From positions 1 through 64,000 of the forward strand of contig NZ_JAUQOM010000005.1 in the NCBI RefSeq assembly GCF_030580935.1: 64,000 nucleotides of DNA, in the 5' to 3' direction. Below the pieces are notes generated by a model that saw only the letters and a program-made list of their open reading frames with translations, ran no database searches and had not been told where the DNA came from. Source of the DNA: Sphingobium cyanobacteriorum. Its GTDB lineage: Bacteria; Pseudomonadota; Alphaproteobacteria; Sphingomonadales; Sphingomonadaceae. The translations under genes and the position numbers were made by a program. Below, piece by piece: positions 37,520 to 46,631 of this stretch (within the stretch, counting starts at the first letter, position 1; the number at the start of each line of letters is the position of its first letter).

Positions 37520-38155
37520 ATGCTCGGTAAATTCTTCACCACGGTCGCGGTCGGATCGCTGTTCGTCGGCGGCCTGGCGGCGACCCACCTCGCCTATGCC
37601 CAGCCCGGCGCCGAAGGTGGCCGGCGCGGCGGCCTGATGGCCATGGCTGACACCAACAAGGACGGCAAGATCAGCAAGGCGGAACTGACCGCCGCGCTCG
37701 ATGCCCGCTTCGCCCGGATGGATGCCGACAAGGATGGCCAGATCACCCAGAAGGATCGGGATGCGATGCGCCAGCAGCGGCAGGATGCCCGCTTCGTCGC
37801 GCTGGATACCGACAAAAATGGCCAGATAAGCAAGGCCGAATTCGCCGCCGCGCATCAGGCGCGCGCCGACCGGCGGGCTGAACTGCGCGGGCCGGGCGGT
37901 CCTGACGCGCCGGGCCGGGGCGGGCGCTTCCATCATGGTCCCGGTCGCGGCGGCATGATGGGCCATGGCGGCTTCGGCGGCATGGGCGAGGCGAACAAGG
38001 ACGGCGTCATCACCAAGGCCGAGTTCACCGCCGGCGCGACGGCGATGTTCGACCGCGCGGACACGGACAAGGACGGCTTCGTCACCGCCGACGAAATGAA
38101 GGCCGCGCGCCAGGCGATGCGCGGCGCATGGCGCAAGGCGCCGCCGCAGAACTGA
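37520..38155 (+). CDS. secreted EF-hand calcium-binding protein
   Basis: A 211-residue protein with a signal peptide ending near LAYAQ and five EF-hand loops. The loops read DTNKDGKISKAE, DADKDGQITQKD, DTDKNGQISKAE, a degenerate EANKDGVITKAE (Glu for the first Asp) and DTDKDGFVTADE. A Gly/His-rich linker (about residues 130-160) separates the third and fourth. Binding of calcium, or of lanthanide ions as EF hands readily do, is expected in the periplasm or outside. ATG 37520 follows AAGGAAAG. It is followed by an OmpR/EnvZ-type pair, which may or may not control it. Confidence 0.85.
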   Translation: MLGKFFTTVAVGSLFVGGLAATHLAYAQPGAEGGRRGGLMAMADTNKDGKISKAELTAALDARFARMDADKDGQITQKDRDAMRQQRQDARFVALDTDKNGQISKAEFAAAHQARADRRAELRGPGGPDAPGRGGRFHHGPGRGGMMGHGGFGGMGEANKDGVITKAEFTAGATAMFDRADTDKDGFVTADEMKAARQAMRGAWRKAPPQN

Positions 38156-38303
38156 TCCGGCAACCGGGTGGCGGCCGGCGCGGGGTTTTCCCTCTCTCCC
38201 CCTGGCTCCGCGCCGCCAGCCACCCGACCGGGAAGGGCGAAGGCTTGCCCCCCTTCACGCCTTCGCCCTTCCAACCCCCTGCAACCCGTGACAGACAGGC
38301 AGC

Positions 38304-39023
38304 ATGAGCGACCGTCCCCATCTCCTGCTCGTCGATGACGAGCGTTCGATCCGCGAACCGCTGGCGCAATATCTGGGCCGTAACGGCTTTCGCGTCACGG
38401 CTGTCGGCAATGCCGCCGAAGCGCGACTGCGCCTCAATGCCAGCGCGATCGATCTGGTCATCCTCGACATCATGATGCCGGGCGAGGATGGCCTGTCGCT
38501 GTGCCGCCATATTCGCGAAACGAGCGAAATCCCGGTCATCCTGCTGACCGCCCGCACCGAAGAGACGGACCGCATCGTCGGCCTGGAAATGGGCGCGGAC
38601 GATTATGTCCTCAAACCCTTTTCCCCCCGCGAACTGGTCGCCCGGATCAAGGTGATCTTTCGCCGTGTCGCCACCGGCGGCCAGCGCGTAACCGCGCCTG
38701 ACGGCGCCAGCTACGCCTTTGCCGGCTGGCTGCTCAAGGCGCAGGAGCGCACGCTGGTGGATAGCGAGGGCGTGTCCTTGCCGCTGTCGACCGCCGAATA
38801 TAATCTGATGCTGGCCTTCGCCACCCGACCCAACCAGATATTGAGCCGCGACCAGTTGCTCGACATCACCCAGGGACGGGAGGCCAACGCCTTCGACCGG
38901 GCGATCGACAACCAGATCAGTCGCCTGCGCAAGAAGATCGAGCCGGACCCGAAGAACCCGTCCCTCATCAAGACGGTATGGGGCGGGGGATACACATTGT
39001 CGGCGGAAGTCCGTAAACTGTGA
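38304..39023 (+). CDS. OmpR-family response regulator
   Basis: A 239-residue response regulator. The receiver has VDDERS near residue 10, the phosphorylated Asp in LVILDIMMPGEDG near 54, and Lys in YVLKPFSPREL near 104. The C-terminal winged helix includes STAEYNLMLAFATRPNQILS and DNQISRLRKKIEPD. Its stop codon TGA overlaps the GTG start of the sensor kinase gene, so the two form a two-component pair. The signal is unknown. Confidence 0.92.
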   Translation: MSDRPHLLLVDDERSIREPLAQYLGRNGFRVTAVGNAAEARLRLNASAIDLVILDIMMPGEDGLSLCRHIRETSEIPVILLTARTEETDRIVGLEMGADDYVLKPFSPRELVARIKVIFRRVATGGQRVTAPDGASYAFAGWLLKAQERTLVDSEGVSLPLSTAEYNLMLAFATRPNQILSRDQLLDITQGREANAFDRAIDNQISRLRKKIEPDPKNPSLIKTVWGGGYTLSAEVRKL

Positions 39024-40381
39024 AATGGTTGCGCCTGTGGCCGCAAAGCCTGGTCGGGCAGATCATCGCACTGGTCGCGATCGCGCTGTTCGTGGCGCAG
39101 GCGATCAATTTCGGCCTGTTGCTGCGGGAACGGCAGCGGCTGGAACTGACCGCCCGGACCGCGCCCGCCGTCTATCGCATTGTCGATGCGCTCGACAATC
39201 GCACGGAGCGCCGGGTCGAACGGTCACGACAGCGCGAACGGATGCGCCCCCGCTTCGTGATCGGCACGCCATCGCTCTCCGGGCAGCCGCGCCCCGACAT
39301 CGAACGCCGCGCCACGGCCATGTTCCAGGACATCGGCCTGCGCATCCTGACCGTGCGTGTGGTCGAGAACAGCGAAATCATGCCGATCCGCCGCTGGGAG
39401 CGAATCCGTATGCGCGCCAATGGCGACAGGCCCCATGATCATCGTGTCGGTCTGCTGACCCTGGCGGCCGAATATGAACCGGGCAAATGGGTCGTGGCGC
39501 AGGCACGCAGCGGCGTCGACCGACCGCCGCGCTTTGGCGGCTGGCTGGTGGGTCAGACGTTGATCCTCTACATCATCGTCCTCCTGCCCCTGCTCTGGAT
39601 CGGCATCCGCCTGGCGCGGCCATTGCGACAATTGACCGCCTCCGCCCAGCAGTTCGCGCGCACCGGCGCGGCCGATCCGGTGGACGAGCGCGGCCCCGGC
39701 GACGTGCGCGACCTGACCCTGGCCTTCAACGCGATGCGCGCGCGCATCATCGCCATGTTCGACGAGAAGGACCGCATGCTGGGCGCGATCGGCCATGATC
39801 TGCGCACGCCGCTCGCCTCGCTGCGGGTTCGCGCTGAATCGGTCGAGGATGACGGCGAGCGTGCCCGCATGTCTGAAACCATCGACGAGATGAACCGGAT
39901 GCTGGAGGACATCCTTTCACTCGCCCGCGCCGGGCGCAGCACGGAAACGGCGCAGAAGGTCGATCTTGCCGCGCTGGCCGATGCGGTGGTGGAAGATTTC
40001 GTCGAATTGGGATCGCCGGTGGACATGGTCGACAGCGATCGTGCCGTTGCCTTCGTGCGCGCCCGGCAGATTCGCCGCGCGCTGCGCAACCTGATCGAAA
40101 ACGCGATCGTCTATGGCGAGCGCGCCCATGTGTCGGTGCACCATGAAGCGGGCATGATCCGCATTGCGGTATCCGACGAAGGGCCGGGCATCGCGCCCGC
40201 CCGCATGGCCGAAATGCTGGAACCCTTCACCCGGCTGGAAGGGTCGCGCAACCGCGAAACCGGCGGGGCAGGACTAGGGCTGGCCCTGGTCCGCGCGATC
40301 ATGGCCGAGCATCAGGGCGCATTGCGGCTGGTGAACCGGCCCGAAGGCGGACTGGAGGCGAGCCTGATACTGCCGGCCTGA
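39020..40381 (+). CDS. EnvZ-type sensor histidine kinase
   Basis: A 453-residue membrane kinase. Transmembrane helices lie near residues 12-32 and 180-200, with a basic periplasmic sensor between. The HAMP linker is followed by the H box GHDLRTPLASLRVRAE near residue 257, an N box (LRNLIENAIVYGE), DEGPGIAP and GGAGLGLALVRAIM. It starts at GTG 39020, overlapping the regulator's stop by four bases. The partner regulator precedes it. A link to envelope or osmotic stress is possible by family only. Confidence 0.9.
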   Translation: MKWLRLWPQSLVGQIIALVAIALFVAQAINFGLLLRERQRLELTARTAPAVYRIVDALDNRTERRVERSRQRERMRPRFVIGTPSLSGQPRPDIERRATAMFQDIGLRILTVRVVENSEIMPIRRWERIRMRANGDRPHDHRVGLLTLAAEYEPGKWVVAQARSGVDRPPRFGGWLVGQTLILYIIVLLPLLWIGIRLARPLRQLTASAQQFARTGAADPVDERGPGDVRDLTLAFNAMRARIIAMFDEKDRMLGAIGHDLRTPLASLRVRAESVEDDGERARMSETIDEMNRMLEDILSLARAGRSTETAQKVDLAALADAVVEDFVELGSPVDMVDSDRAVAFVRARQIRRALRNLIENAIVYGERAHVSVHHEAGMIRIAVSDEGPGIAPARMAEMLEPFTRLEGSRNRETGGAGLGLALVRAIMAEHQGALRLVNRPEGGLEASLILPA

Positions 40382-40460
40382 AGGCGGCAAACACGCCATG
40401 CCTGATCCACTTTGGCGCCGCATGGATGGAACAGGCCGTCACCCATATCGCACATGAGAG

Positions 40461-40490
40461 GGGCCGCCGGGCAGAAAGCCCCGACGGCCC
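40461..40490. terminator. GC-rich hairpin after the two-component operon
   Basis: GGGCCG (40461-40466) pairs with CGGCCC (40485-40490), with an inner GGGC/GCCC helix around AGAAA. There is no T run on either side. It could end transcripts from either direction. Confidence 0.35.
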
Positions 40491-40611
40491 ATCATTGACA
40501 TGGTCAGCGGCCAGAAGCACCGCCCAAGGGGAAGATATATTCGCGCTATCCCTTCACGAAGCTGGGAACGGCCTGTCTGTTGGCACGCAGATTTCCAGTG
40601 ATCCTGAAGGG

Positions 40612-40629
40612 GGCGACGCAGCGGCGTCG
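40612..40629 (-). terminator. perfect hairpin directly after the small ORF
   Basis: GCGACGC pairs with GCGTCGC around a four-base loop, starting one base after the stop of the 18-codon ORF on the minus strand. It is followed by CCCCCTTC and not by a T run, so its use as a terminator is uncertain. Confidence 0.4.
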
Positions 40630-40630
40630 C

Positions 40631-40687
40631 TCAGCGGCGCATTCCCCGAATGGACTTGACCGACCCCATTGCTGAACCATGAGACAT
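40631..40687 (-). CDS. 18-residue small ORF behind a perfect Shine-Dalgarno sequence
   Basis: The peptide MSHGSAMGSVKSIRGMRR is encoded from ATG 40687 to TGA 40631. Directly upstream on the minus strand lies AAAGGAGGTGATCC, complementary to the whole 3' tail of 16S rRNA. This is far stronger than the ribosome sites of other genes in the window. A hairpin with an 8-bp stem precedes it and another with a 7-bp stem follows the stop. The peptide is basic with no membrane segment. It may be a true small protein, a leader peptide or a ribosome-binding decoy. A chance occurrence is possible, but a 14-base match is hard to expect by chance. Confidence 0.45.
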   Translation of the reverse strand: MSHGSAMGSVKSIRGMRR

Positions 40688-40719
40688 CGGATCACCTCCT
40701 TTCGCTAGTTGAAGCCCGC

Positions 40720-40753
40720 GTGGCCGGCTTCGATAGTGCCTTTGACCGGCCAC
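40720..40753 (-). promoter_or_regulatory. stem-loop in the leader of the small ORF
   Basis: GTGGCCGG (40720-40727) and CCGGCCAC (40746-40753) form a perfect 8-bp stem about 30 bases upstream of the small ORF start on the minus strand. The rest of 40382-40850 holds no other gene that I can support. Confidence 0.4.
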
Positions 40754-40850
40754 GAGAGGGAGTGTGAATCAGACGCATTCCATGATCAAGACTTGTAATT
40801 TTCTTTTTTGGAATCATACTTTCCCGTCCGCGTCGCCGGATCGCAAAAGC

Positions 40851-41414
40851 TTATCCCCTGCAATCCTCGATCACCCGCGCGACTTCGGCCCAGGCTGGCA
40901 CGATCAGCATCTCCTGCCCGGCCACCTCGACCGCGAATTTGCCCCGGCTATAGGCGATCTGGTCCAGCACCGGGTCGGACGCCGCGCGAAAGGCGACGAT
41001 TTGCGCCACCGCCCCGCCCGACGACGCCGACACCGCCGGCCAGCTTGTCGCGCCATAGCTGGTCCGTACCGTCATCGCACCCTGCCCCGCCCCGGACCGC
41101 GCTAGGCTGATCCGCCGGCTGGCCCGGTCGCAGCCGATCGTCAGCCGCGCATCGGCCCCGCCCGCACCGAAGGTCGCGATCGCGCCTGCCGCTTCGGGGC
41201 GGTATGTCCACGCACCCGGCGCCACCGCCCGATATTGCCATTCAGTGGCGACCGGCACGGGTTGCGCGGGCTGTGGCGACGGTGCAGGCGCGGGCCGCGA
41301 TGGCGCGGCGGAGGGTGTCGGCGTTGCCCCCGGTCGCTGCGGCGCCGGTCCGACGCAGGAGGCCAGCAGGACAAGCGCGGGTGCCAGGACGGAAAGGGAC
41401 GGGATCGGACGCAT
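40851..41414 (-). CDS. putative lipoprotein of unknown function
   Basis: A 187-residue protein with a lipoprotein signal (LVLLASC at residues about 13-19, Cys as the modified residue). A Pro/Ala-rich linker (about 22-60) follows, then a compact C-terminal domain containing YRAVAPGAWTYR and RLTIGCDRASRRISLARSG. I cannot name the family. ATG 41414 follows GGAGG at four bases and places the lipobox correctly. It is divergent from rpsM, across a 277-base gap. Confidence 0.72.
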   Translation of the reverse strand: MRPIPSLSVLAPALVLLASCVGPAPQRPGATPTPSAAPSRPAPAPSPQPAQPVPVATEWQYRAVAPGAWTYRPEAAGAIATFGAGGADARLTIGCDRASRRISLARSGAGQGAMTVRTSYGATSWPAVSASSGGAVAQIVAFRAASDPVLDQIAYSRGKFAVEVAGQEMLIVPAWAEVARVIEDCRG

Positions 41415-41497
41415 GGCGCCTCCATGCCGGACCCGTCCGCCCCGCTCAACCCGAAAAGGGCCGAGCCGCCGACACGATGCGGCCGGCCGCAGGGCAA

Positions 41498-41526
41498 TTG
41501 ACACTTTTCTCCCGAATCGTTAAGGG
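41498..41526 (+). promoter_or_regulatory. candidate promoter for the rpsM operon
   Basis: A consensus TTGACA at 41498-41503 is followed after 17 bases by TAAGGG, a poor -10 hexamer. A second TTGACG lies at 41635-41640, closer to rpsM. In most relatives secY and adk precede rpsM, but here rpsM follows a divergent gene and needs its own promoter. Confidence 0.3.
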
Positions 41527-41691
41527 CCGTCCTCCCCAACACGCTGGCGAGCGGCGGTGCTTCATGCACTGGCCGTCTTTTTTGCGTCTGGGGGGCATGT
41601 AATTGGTCGCTTTTCCTTGCCAGGGAAATCCGGCTTGACGCTTTGAGATAGGATGGCTCGTCCGTCCTGTGGAGCAGGAGATTATAATACC

Positions 41692-42060
41692 ATGGCACGT
41701 ATTGCGGGTGTCAATATCCCGACCAACAAGCGCGTGATCATCGCGCTCACCTATATTCACGGCATCGGTCGCAAGACCGCGGCGGACCTCGCCGACAAGC
41801 TGGGCATTGACCATAGCCGTCGCGTTCAGGACCTGTCGGATGCCGAAGTCCTCCAGATTCGCGAGGCGATTGACGCCGGCCTGACCGTGGAAGGCGATCT
41901 GCGTCGCGAAACCGCGATGAACATCAAACGCCTGATGGATCTCGCCTGCTATCGCGGCCTGCGTCATCGCAAGGGCCTGCCGGTTCGCGGTCAGCGCACG
42001 CATACCAATGCGCGCACCCGTAAAGGCAAGGCGAAGCCGATCGCTGGCAAGAAGAAGTAA
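41692..42060 (+). CDS. rpsM: 30S ribosomal protein S13
   Basis: A 122-residue ribosomal protein of the 30S head, contacting 16S rRNA, tRNA and S19. [15 protein letters not shown] at the start, HGIGRKTA and the basic C-terminus [23 protein letters not shown] (shown here in parts: [13 protein letters not shown] then KAKPIAG) are all typical. It is the first gene of the rpsM-rpsK-rpoA-rplQ set. A perfect hairpin follows the stop. Confidence 0.98.
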   Translation: MARIAGVNIPTNKRVIIALTYIHGIGRKTAADLADKLGIDHSRRVQDLSDAEVLQIREAIDAGLTVEGDLRRETAMNIKRLMDLACYRGLRHRKGLPVRGQRTHTNARTRKGKAKPIAGKKK

Positions 42061-42065
42061 TCGTT

Positions 42066-42092
42066 GAGGGTCATCGCTCCGGCATGACCCTC
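42066..42092 (+). other. intercistronic hairpin between rpsM and rpsK
   Basis: GAGGGTCAT (42066-42074) pairs exactly with ATGACCCTC (42084-42092) around nine bases. No T run follows directly, so it is more likely a processing or stability element, or a protein-binding site, than a terminator. Confidence 0.6.
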
Positions 42093-42136
42093 CGGCGACT
42101 TCTGCTTTTGAACGATTTCAGTAGGATTAGATCAAA

Positions 42137-42526
42137 ATGGCACGCGAACCCCAGCGCATCAAGCGCCGCGAACGCAAGAATATCTCGGCCGGCGTCGCGC
42201 ACGTCAACGCCAGCTTCAACAACACCATGGTGACCATCACCGACGCTCAGGGCAATGCGATTTCCTGGTCATCGGCCGGCATGATGGGCTTCAAGGGCAG
42301 CCGCAAGTCGACTCCCTATGCCGCCCAGGTCTGCGCTGAAGATGCCGGTCGCAAGGCCGCCGAACATGGCGTGCGCACCCTTGAAGTCGAAGTGAAAGGC
42401 CCCGGTTCGGGCCGTGAATCGGCCCTGCGCGCGTTGCAGGCCGTCGGTTTTCACATCACATCGATCCGTGACGTGACGCCGATCCCGCATAACGGCGTCC
42501 GTCCGTCCAAGCGCCGCCGCGTCTGA
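42137..42526 (+). CDS. rpsK: 30S ribosomal protein S11
   Basis: A 129-residue ribosomal protein of the 30S platform. The family segments [26 protein letters not shown] and the C-terminal [15 protein letters not shown] are present. The N-terminus has the extra basic residues common in alphaproteobacteria. The ATG follows AGGA. It is flanked by hairpins on both sides. Confidence 0.98.
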   Translation: MAREPQRIKRRERKNISAGVAHVNASFNNTMVTITDAQGNAISWSSAGMMGFKGSRKSTPYAAQVCAEDAGRKAAEHGVRTLEVEVKGPGSGRESALRALQAVGFHITSIRDVTPIPHNGVRPSKRRRV

Positions 42527-42546
42527 CACGCAGCAGCTTTTAATAG

Positions 42547-42572
42547 CGGGCGGCGGACGCGTCGCCCGTTTT
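42547..42572 (+). terminator. terminator-like hairpin between rpsK and rpoA
   Basis: CGGGCGGCG (42547-42555) pairs with CGTCGCCCG (42560-42568, one G-U) and is followed by TTTT. The shape is that of an intrinsic terminator, yet it lies inside the operon, 75 bases before rpoA. It may attenuate rpoA relative to the ribosomal genes. Confidence 0.6.
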
Positions 42573-42646
42573 CCCGTTTGCATCGCCGGATCGTCCTGTC
42601 GGGTTCAGGATATCAAAGCGTTCCGGCCCATCCCCAGGGGAAATAC

Positions 42647-43708
42647 ATGACTGTCAACATGAAGAACTGGCAGGAATTGAAGAAGCCCAACAGCCTTGAG
42701 ATCAAGGCGTCGGGCGACGGCAAGCGCAAGGCGACCTTCGTCGCCGAGCCGCTGGAGCGCGGTTTCGGCCTGACGCTCGGCAACGCGCTGCGCCGGGTTC
42801 TTCTCTCCTCGCTCCAGGGCGCGGCGGTCACCTCGATCAAGATCGAGAATGTCCTGCATGAATTCTCCTCGCTCGCCGGCGTGCGTGAGGACGTGACCGA
42901 CATCGTCCTCAACATCAAGCAGGTCGCGCTGCGGATGGAAGGCGAAGGCCCCAAGCGGCTCCAGCTTTCCGCCACCGGCCCGGCCGTGGTGAAGGCAGGC
43001 GACATCAGCGTCGTGGGCGACATCGAAGTGATGAACCCCGAACTGGTGATCTGCCATCTGGACCAGGGTGCGACGCTCAACATGGAACTGACCGCCGACA
43101 TCGGCAAGGGCTATGTTCCGGCCGTCGCCAACCGCCCGGCGGACGCCCCGATCGGCCTCATTCCGATCGATGCGCTCTACTCGCCGGTCCGCCAGGTCGC
43201 CTACAAGGTGGACAACACCCGCGTCGGCCAGGAACTGGACTATGACAAGCTGTCGCTGACGCTCGAAACAGACGGCACCGTCACGCCCGAAGATGCGGTG
43301 GCCTATGCCGCCCGCATCCTTCAGGACCAGCTCCAGTTGTTCGTCCATTTCGAGGACGCACTGCCTGCCGCCGCCCCTGCCGCGGGACACACCGCCGCTG
43401 CCGCGTCGGAAGGCGAAAGCGACACCAACCAGATCAACCGCTATCTGCTCAAGAAAGTGGACGAACTGGAACTGTCGGTCCGCTCGGCCAACTGCCTCAA
43501 GAACGACAACATCATCTATATCGGCGATCTGGTCCAGAAGACCGAGGCCGAGATGCTGCGCACCCCCAATTTCGGTCGCAAGTCGCTGAACGAAATCAAG
43601 GAAGTGCTGTCGTCCATGGGCCTGCGCCTGGGCATGGACATCCCCGGCTGGCCGCCGGAAAATATCGAGGAAATGGCCAAGAAGCTCGAACAGGAACTGC
43701 TGGGCTGA
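42647..43708 (+). CDS. rpoA: RNA polymerase alpha subunit
   Basis: A 353-residue subunit that starts assembly of RNA polymerase and contacts UP elements and activators. The N-terminal domain contains [20 protein letters not shown] near residue 38. An Ala-rich linker (about 245-265) follows, then the C-terminal domain with [19 protein letters not shown] and [14 protein letters not shown] 42647 is used, with AGGGG upstream; a second ATG four codons later is possible. Confidence 0.98.
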   Translation: MTVNMKNWQELKKPNSLEIKASGDGKRKATFVAEPLERGFGLTLGNALRRVLLSSLQGAAVTSIKIENVLHEFSSLAGVREDVTDIVLNIKQVALRMEGEGPKRLQLSATGPAVVKAGDISVVGDIEVMNPELVICHLDQGATLNMELTADIGKGYVPAVANRPADAPIGLIPIDALYSPVRQVAYKVDNTRVGQELDYDKLSLTLETDGTVTPEDAVAYAARILQDQLQLFVHFEDALPAAAPAAGHTAAAASEGESDTNQINRYLLKKVDELELSVRSANCLKNDNIIYIGDLVQKTEAEMLRTPNFGRKSLNEIKEVLSSMGLRLGMDIPGWPPENIEEMAKKLEQELLG

Positions 43709-43718
43709 TCCAATATCC

Positions 43719-43745
43719 GTCGCCCCCGGCAAAAACCGGGGCGAC
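43719..43745 (+). other. intercistronic hairpin between rpoA and rplQ
   Basis: GTCGCCCCCGG (43719-43729) pairs with CCGGGGCGAC (43736-43745), a 10-bp stem with one bulged C and a six-base loop. It lies ten bases after the rpoA stop. A G/T-rich stretch follows at 43750-43760. Confidence 0.55.
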
Positions 43746-43830
43746 AGGCTGGGGTTTTGGGCGGCACCCCCTATTTGCCGCCAGGTCTGGGATACCTCAC
43801 ACGGTCCCTTAACGAACGAAGGAAGTTACC

Positions 43831-44253
43831 ATGCGTCACAAGGTTGGTCATCGTAAGCTGCAGCGCAGCACCGGCCATCGCAACGCGCTGCTGCGCAACC
43901 TCGCAGCCTCGCTCATCAAGCATGAGCAGATCCTGACCGGCACCGCCAAGGCCAAGGAACTGCGTCCTTACGTCGAAAAGCTGATCACCCTTGCCAAGAA
44001 GGGTGGCCTGTCCAACCGTCGCCTGGCCCATGCGCGCCTTCAGGACGATGTTCAGTTGACCAAGCTGTTCGACGTGCTGGCCGAACGCTACAAGGATCGC
44101 GACGGCGGCTATACCCGCGTGATCAAGGCCGGTTTCCGCGCATCGGACGCTGCGCCGATGGCTGTCATCGAGCTGGTCGACCGCGACGTGTCCGCCAAGG
44201 GCCAGGATTCGGGACCAGTCCAGGGTGCCGATGACGAGCTGGAAGAGGCTTGA
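43831..44253 (+). CDS. rplQ: 50S ribosomal protein L17
   Basis: A 140-residue ribosomal protein lining the nascent-chain exit tunnel. The start [20 protein letters not shown], then [10 protein letters not shown] and AKELRP, are diagnostic. The acidic C-terminal extension ([10 protein letters not shown]) is common in alphaproteobacteria. It follows AAGGAAG. It is the last gene of the set; a strong terminator lies 45 bases after the stop. Confidence 0.98.
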   Translation: MRHKVGHRKLQRSTGHRNALLRNLAASLIKHEQILTGTAKAKELRPYVEKLITLAKKGGLSNRRLAHARLQDDVQLTKLFDVLAERYKDRDGGYTRVIKAGFRASDAAPMAVIELVDRDVSAKGQDSGPVQGADDELEEA

Positions 44254-44298
44254 TCTGATCGGTCCCGTCCCGTTCTGACAGGACCGGCGCTTTACGAA

Positions 44299-44337
44299 CA
44301 GGCCGCGCTTCCCTAGGGAGGCGCGGCCTGTTTTGTT
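44299..44337 (+). terminator. strong intrinsic terminator of the rpsM-rplQ operon
   Basis: CAGGCCGCGC (44299-44308) pairs with GCGCGGCCTG (44321-44330) and is followed by TTTTGTTT. This is a textbook stem and U tract, and the best terminator in the window. Confidence 0.9.
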
Positions 44338-44359
44338 TGGAAAAGTGACACAAGAGAGG

Positions 44360-46522
44360 ATGCGCGCCGCTGCCCTGATCCTGCTGCTGCTGGCAGTGAC
44401 GCCCGCTGCTGCGCGGCCCGACGGCGCAGCGATCGAGGCGAGCGGCAAGAGCCTGCGCTATCCGGTCGCCAAACGGCTGGACCTGGTCGAGGATCATTTC
44501 GGCGTAAAGGTCGCCGATCCCTATCGCTGGCTGGAAAACGACCTGCGCGCCGACCCTGCGGTGCGCGACTGGGTCGCTCAGGAAAACGCGCTCACCCGCC
44601 GCTATATCGACGACCTGCCCGGCCGCGCGACACTGAAAAGCCGGATGCAGGCGCTACTCTCGCACGGTCGCTACACCGTTCCGCGCAAGGCAGGCGGCCG
44701 CTATTTCTACGGCTATAACAAGGGGCTGGAAAACCAGACCCCGCTCTATGTCCGCGAAGGGCTGGACGGCCCGCAACGCCTGCTGCTCGACCCCAATGAC
44801 TGGGCGAAGGACGGCGCCAGCGCGCTCGCCGAATGGGCGCCTTCACCCGACGGCCGCTACCTCGCTTATGCCGTGCAGCAGGCAGGCAGCGACTGGCGGA
44901 CGCTCAAACTGCTCGATGTCGACAACGGCAAGGTGCTGGACGACGCGGTCGAATGGGTCAAATTTTCCCAAATCGCCTGGGACGGCCAAAGTGAAGGCTT
45001 TTTCTACTCCCGCTTCGCGCCGCCACAGGATGGGGAAGCTTTTCGTTCCGCCAATGCCAACCAGCAGATTTTCCACCACCGCATCGGCACGCCGCAGACG
45101 CAGGACCAGATCGTCTATGCCACGCCCGACCGGCCACTGCTCAGCCATCAGGCGCAGGTCACGGCCGATGGTCGCTGGCTGATCATCAGCAGCTTTCAGG
45201 GTATCGATCCGCGCCGTGAACTCCATGTCGCTGAACTGACCGGCGGGCCGGTAAAGCCACGCCTGCTGGTCAAGGGGCTGGCCCATGACTGGCGGCTGAT
45301 CGGCGGCAATGGAGCGACCCTTTATTTCCTGACCGACGATCATGCCCCCCATATGCGCGTGGTGACGCTGGACGCCGCCCGTCCGCGCCGCAGGGCGAAG
45401 CCGGTCGTCGCCGAACGGGCGGAAACGCTCGCCGGTGGTTCGCTGGTCGGCAACCGGATGATCCTGGCCTATATGAGTCAGGCCCAGACTGTCGCCGAAC
45501 TGGTCGAACTGGACGGGCGCAAGGTCGGCGACGTGCCCCTGCCCGGCGTTGGCACGGCGGCGGGCTTTGGCGGGCGGGCGGGTGATCCTGAAACCTTCTT
45601 CAGCTTTTCCGGTTTCGTCACCCCGTCCAGCATCTATCGTTTCGACACGACGACCCTGCAATATCAGTTGTTCGCTCAGCCCGACCTGCCCTTCAACCCC
45701 GCTGCCTTCGGTGTCGAACACCGCTTTTACCCGTCGAAGGACGGGACGCTGATCCCCATCACCATCCTGCGCAAGAAAACACTGGCCGACCGCGCCATCG
45801 CCGCGCCGACCATCCTCTATGGCTATGGCGGCTTCAACATCAGCCTCACGCCCGGCTATTCGGCGACGCGCATGGCATGGCTGGAACAAGGTGGCGCCTA
45901 TGCCATCGCCAATCTACGCGGCGGCGGCGAATATGGCAAAGCCTGGCATGATGCCGGGCGCGGCGCCAACAAGCAGAATGTGTTCGACGATTTCATCGCC
46001 GCAGGCGAATGGCTCAAGGCCAATGGCTATACCCCGGCAGACGGCCTCGCGATCGAGGGGCGATCGAACGGCGGGCTGCTGGTCGGCGCGGTCGTGAACC
46101 AGCGCCCCGACCTGTTCGCCGCCGCGCTGCCGGCGGTCGGCGTCATGGACATGCTGCGCTTTGACCGCTTCACCGCCGGCCGCTACTGGATCGACGATTA
46201 TGGATCGCCCGACAAGGCCCAGGATTTCCCGCTGCTCTACGGCTATTCGCCCTACCACAACATCGCGGGGGGCAGGGATTATCCGGCCATATTGGTGACG
46301 ACCGCCGACACTGACGACCGGGTGGTGCCCGCCCACAGCTTCAAATATGCCGCCGCGCTCCAGGCGGCCGACCTCGGCACCAAACCCCGCCTGCTCCGTG
46401 TCGAAAGCCGGGCAGGCCATGGATCGGGCAAGCCGGTCGACAAGCTGATCGACGAATATGCCGACAGCTATGCCTTTGCAGCCAGGTTCACTGGCCTGAC
46501 GATCAGAGCCAGGCCGGAATGA
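44360..46522 (+). CDS. prolyl oligopeptidase (S9A), exported
   Basis: A 720-residue serine peptidase with a signal peptide (LILLLLAVTPAAARPD). An N-terminal beta-propeller (about residues 80-430) gates access to peptides, and an alpha/beta-hydrolase domain follows. The nucleophile is in EGRSNGGLL near residue 568, the Asp in DTDDRVVP near 652 and the His in GHGSG near 692. It cleaves short peptides after proline. ATG 44360 touches GAGAGG; a GTG at 44345 is an alternative. A second enzyme of the same clan lies at 52973. Confidence 0.92.
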   Translation: MRAAALILLLLAVTPAAARPDGAAIEASGKSLRYPVAKRLDLVEDHFGVKVADPYRWLENDLRADPAVRDWVAQENALTRRYIDDLPGRATLKSRMQALLSHGRYTVPRKAGGRYFYGYNKGLENQTPLYVREGLDGPQRLLLDPNDWAKDGASALAEWAPSPDGRYLAYAVQQAGSDWRTLKLLDVDNGKVLDDAVEWVKFSQIAWDGQSEGFFYSRFAPPQDGEAFRSANANQQIFHHRIGTPQTQDQIVYATPDRPLLSHQAQVTADGRWLIISSFQGIDPRRELHVAELTGGPVKPRLLVKGLAHDWRLIGGNGATLYFLTDDHAPHMRVVTLDAARPRRRAKPVVAERAETLAGGSLVGNRMILAYMSQAQTVAELVELDGRKVGDVPLPGVGTAAGFGGRAGDPETFFSFSGFVTPSSIYRFDTTTLQYQLFAQPDLPFNPAAFGVEHRFYPSKDGTLIPITILRKKTLADRAIAAPTILYGYGGFNISLTPGYSATRMAWLEQGGAYAIANLRGGGEYGKAWHDAGRGANKQNVFDDFIAAGEWLKANGYTPADGLAIEGRSNGGLLVGAVVNQRPDLFAAALPAVGVMDMLRFDRFTAGRYWIDDYGSPDKAQDFPLLYGYSPYHNIAGGRDYPAILVTTADTDDRVVPAHSFKYAAALQAADLGTKPRLLRVESRAGHGSGKPVDKLIDEYADSYAFAARFTGLTIRARPE

Positions 46523-46631
46523 ACCGGGAGGGGTAGGGAATGCCTTGATCGTGCTGTCTCACCGCCGCTTTCGTTCAGCCCCCCGACAGCCTGCCGCCCT
46601 TATGCCTCCATCCATCGCAGGAGACACAGGC

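Noticed and set aside
40687..40701. A copy of the 16S rRNA 3' tail on the plus strand (GGATCACCTCCTTTC)
   Set aside because: The flanking bases do not match 16S rRNA, so it is better read as a Shine-Dalgarno on the minus strand than as an rRNA fragment.
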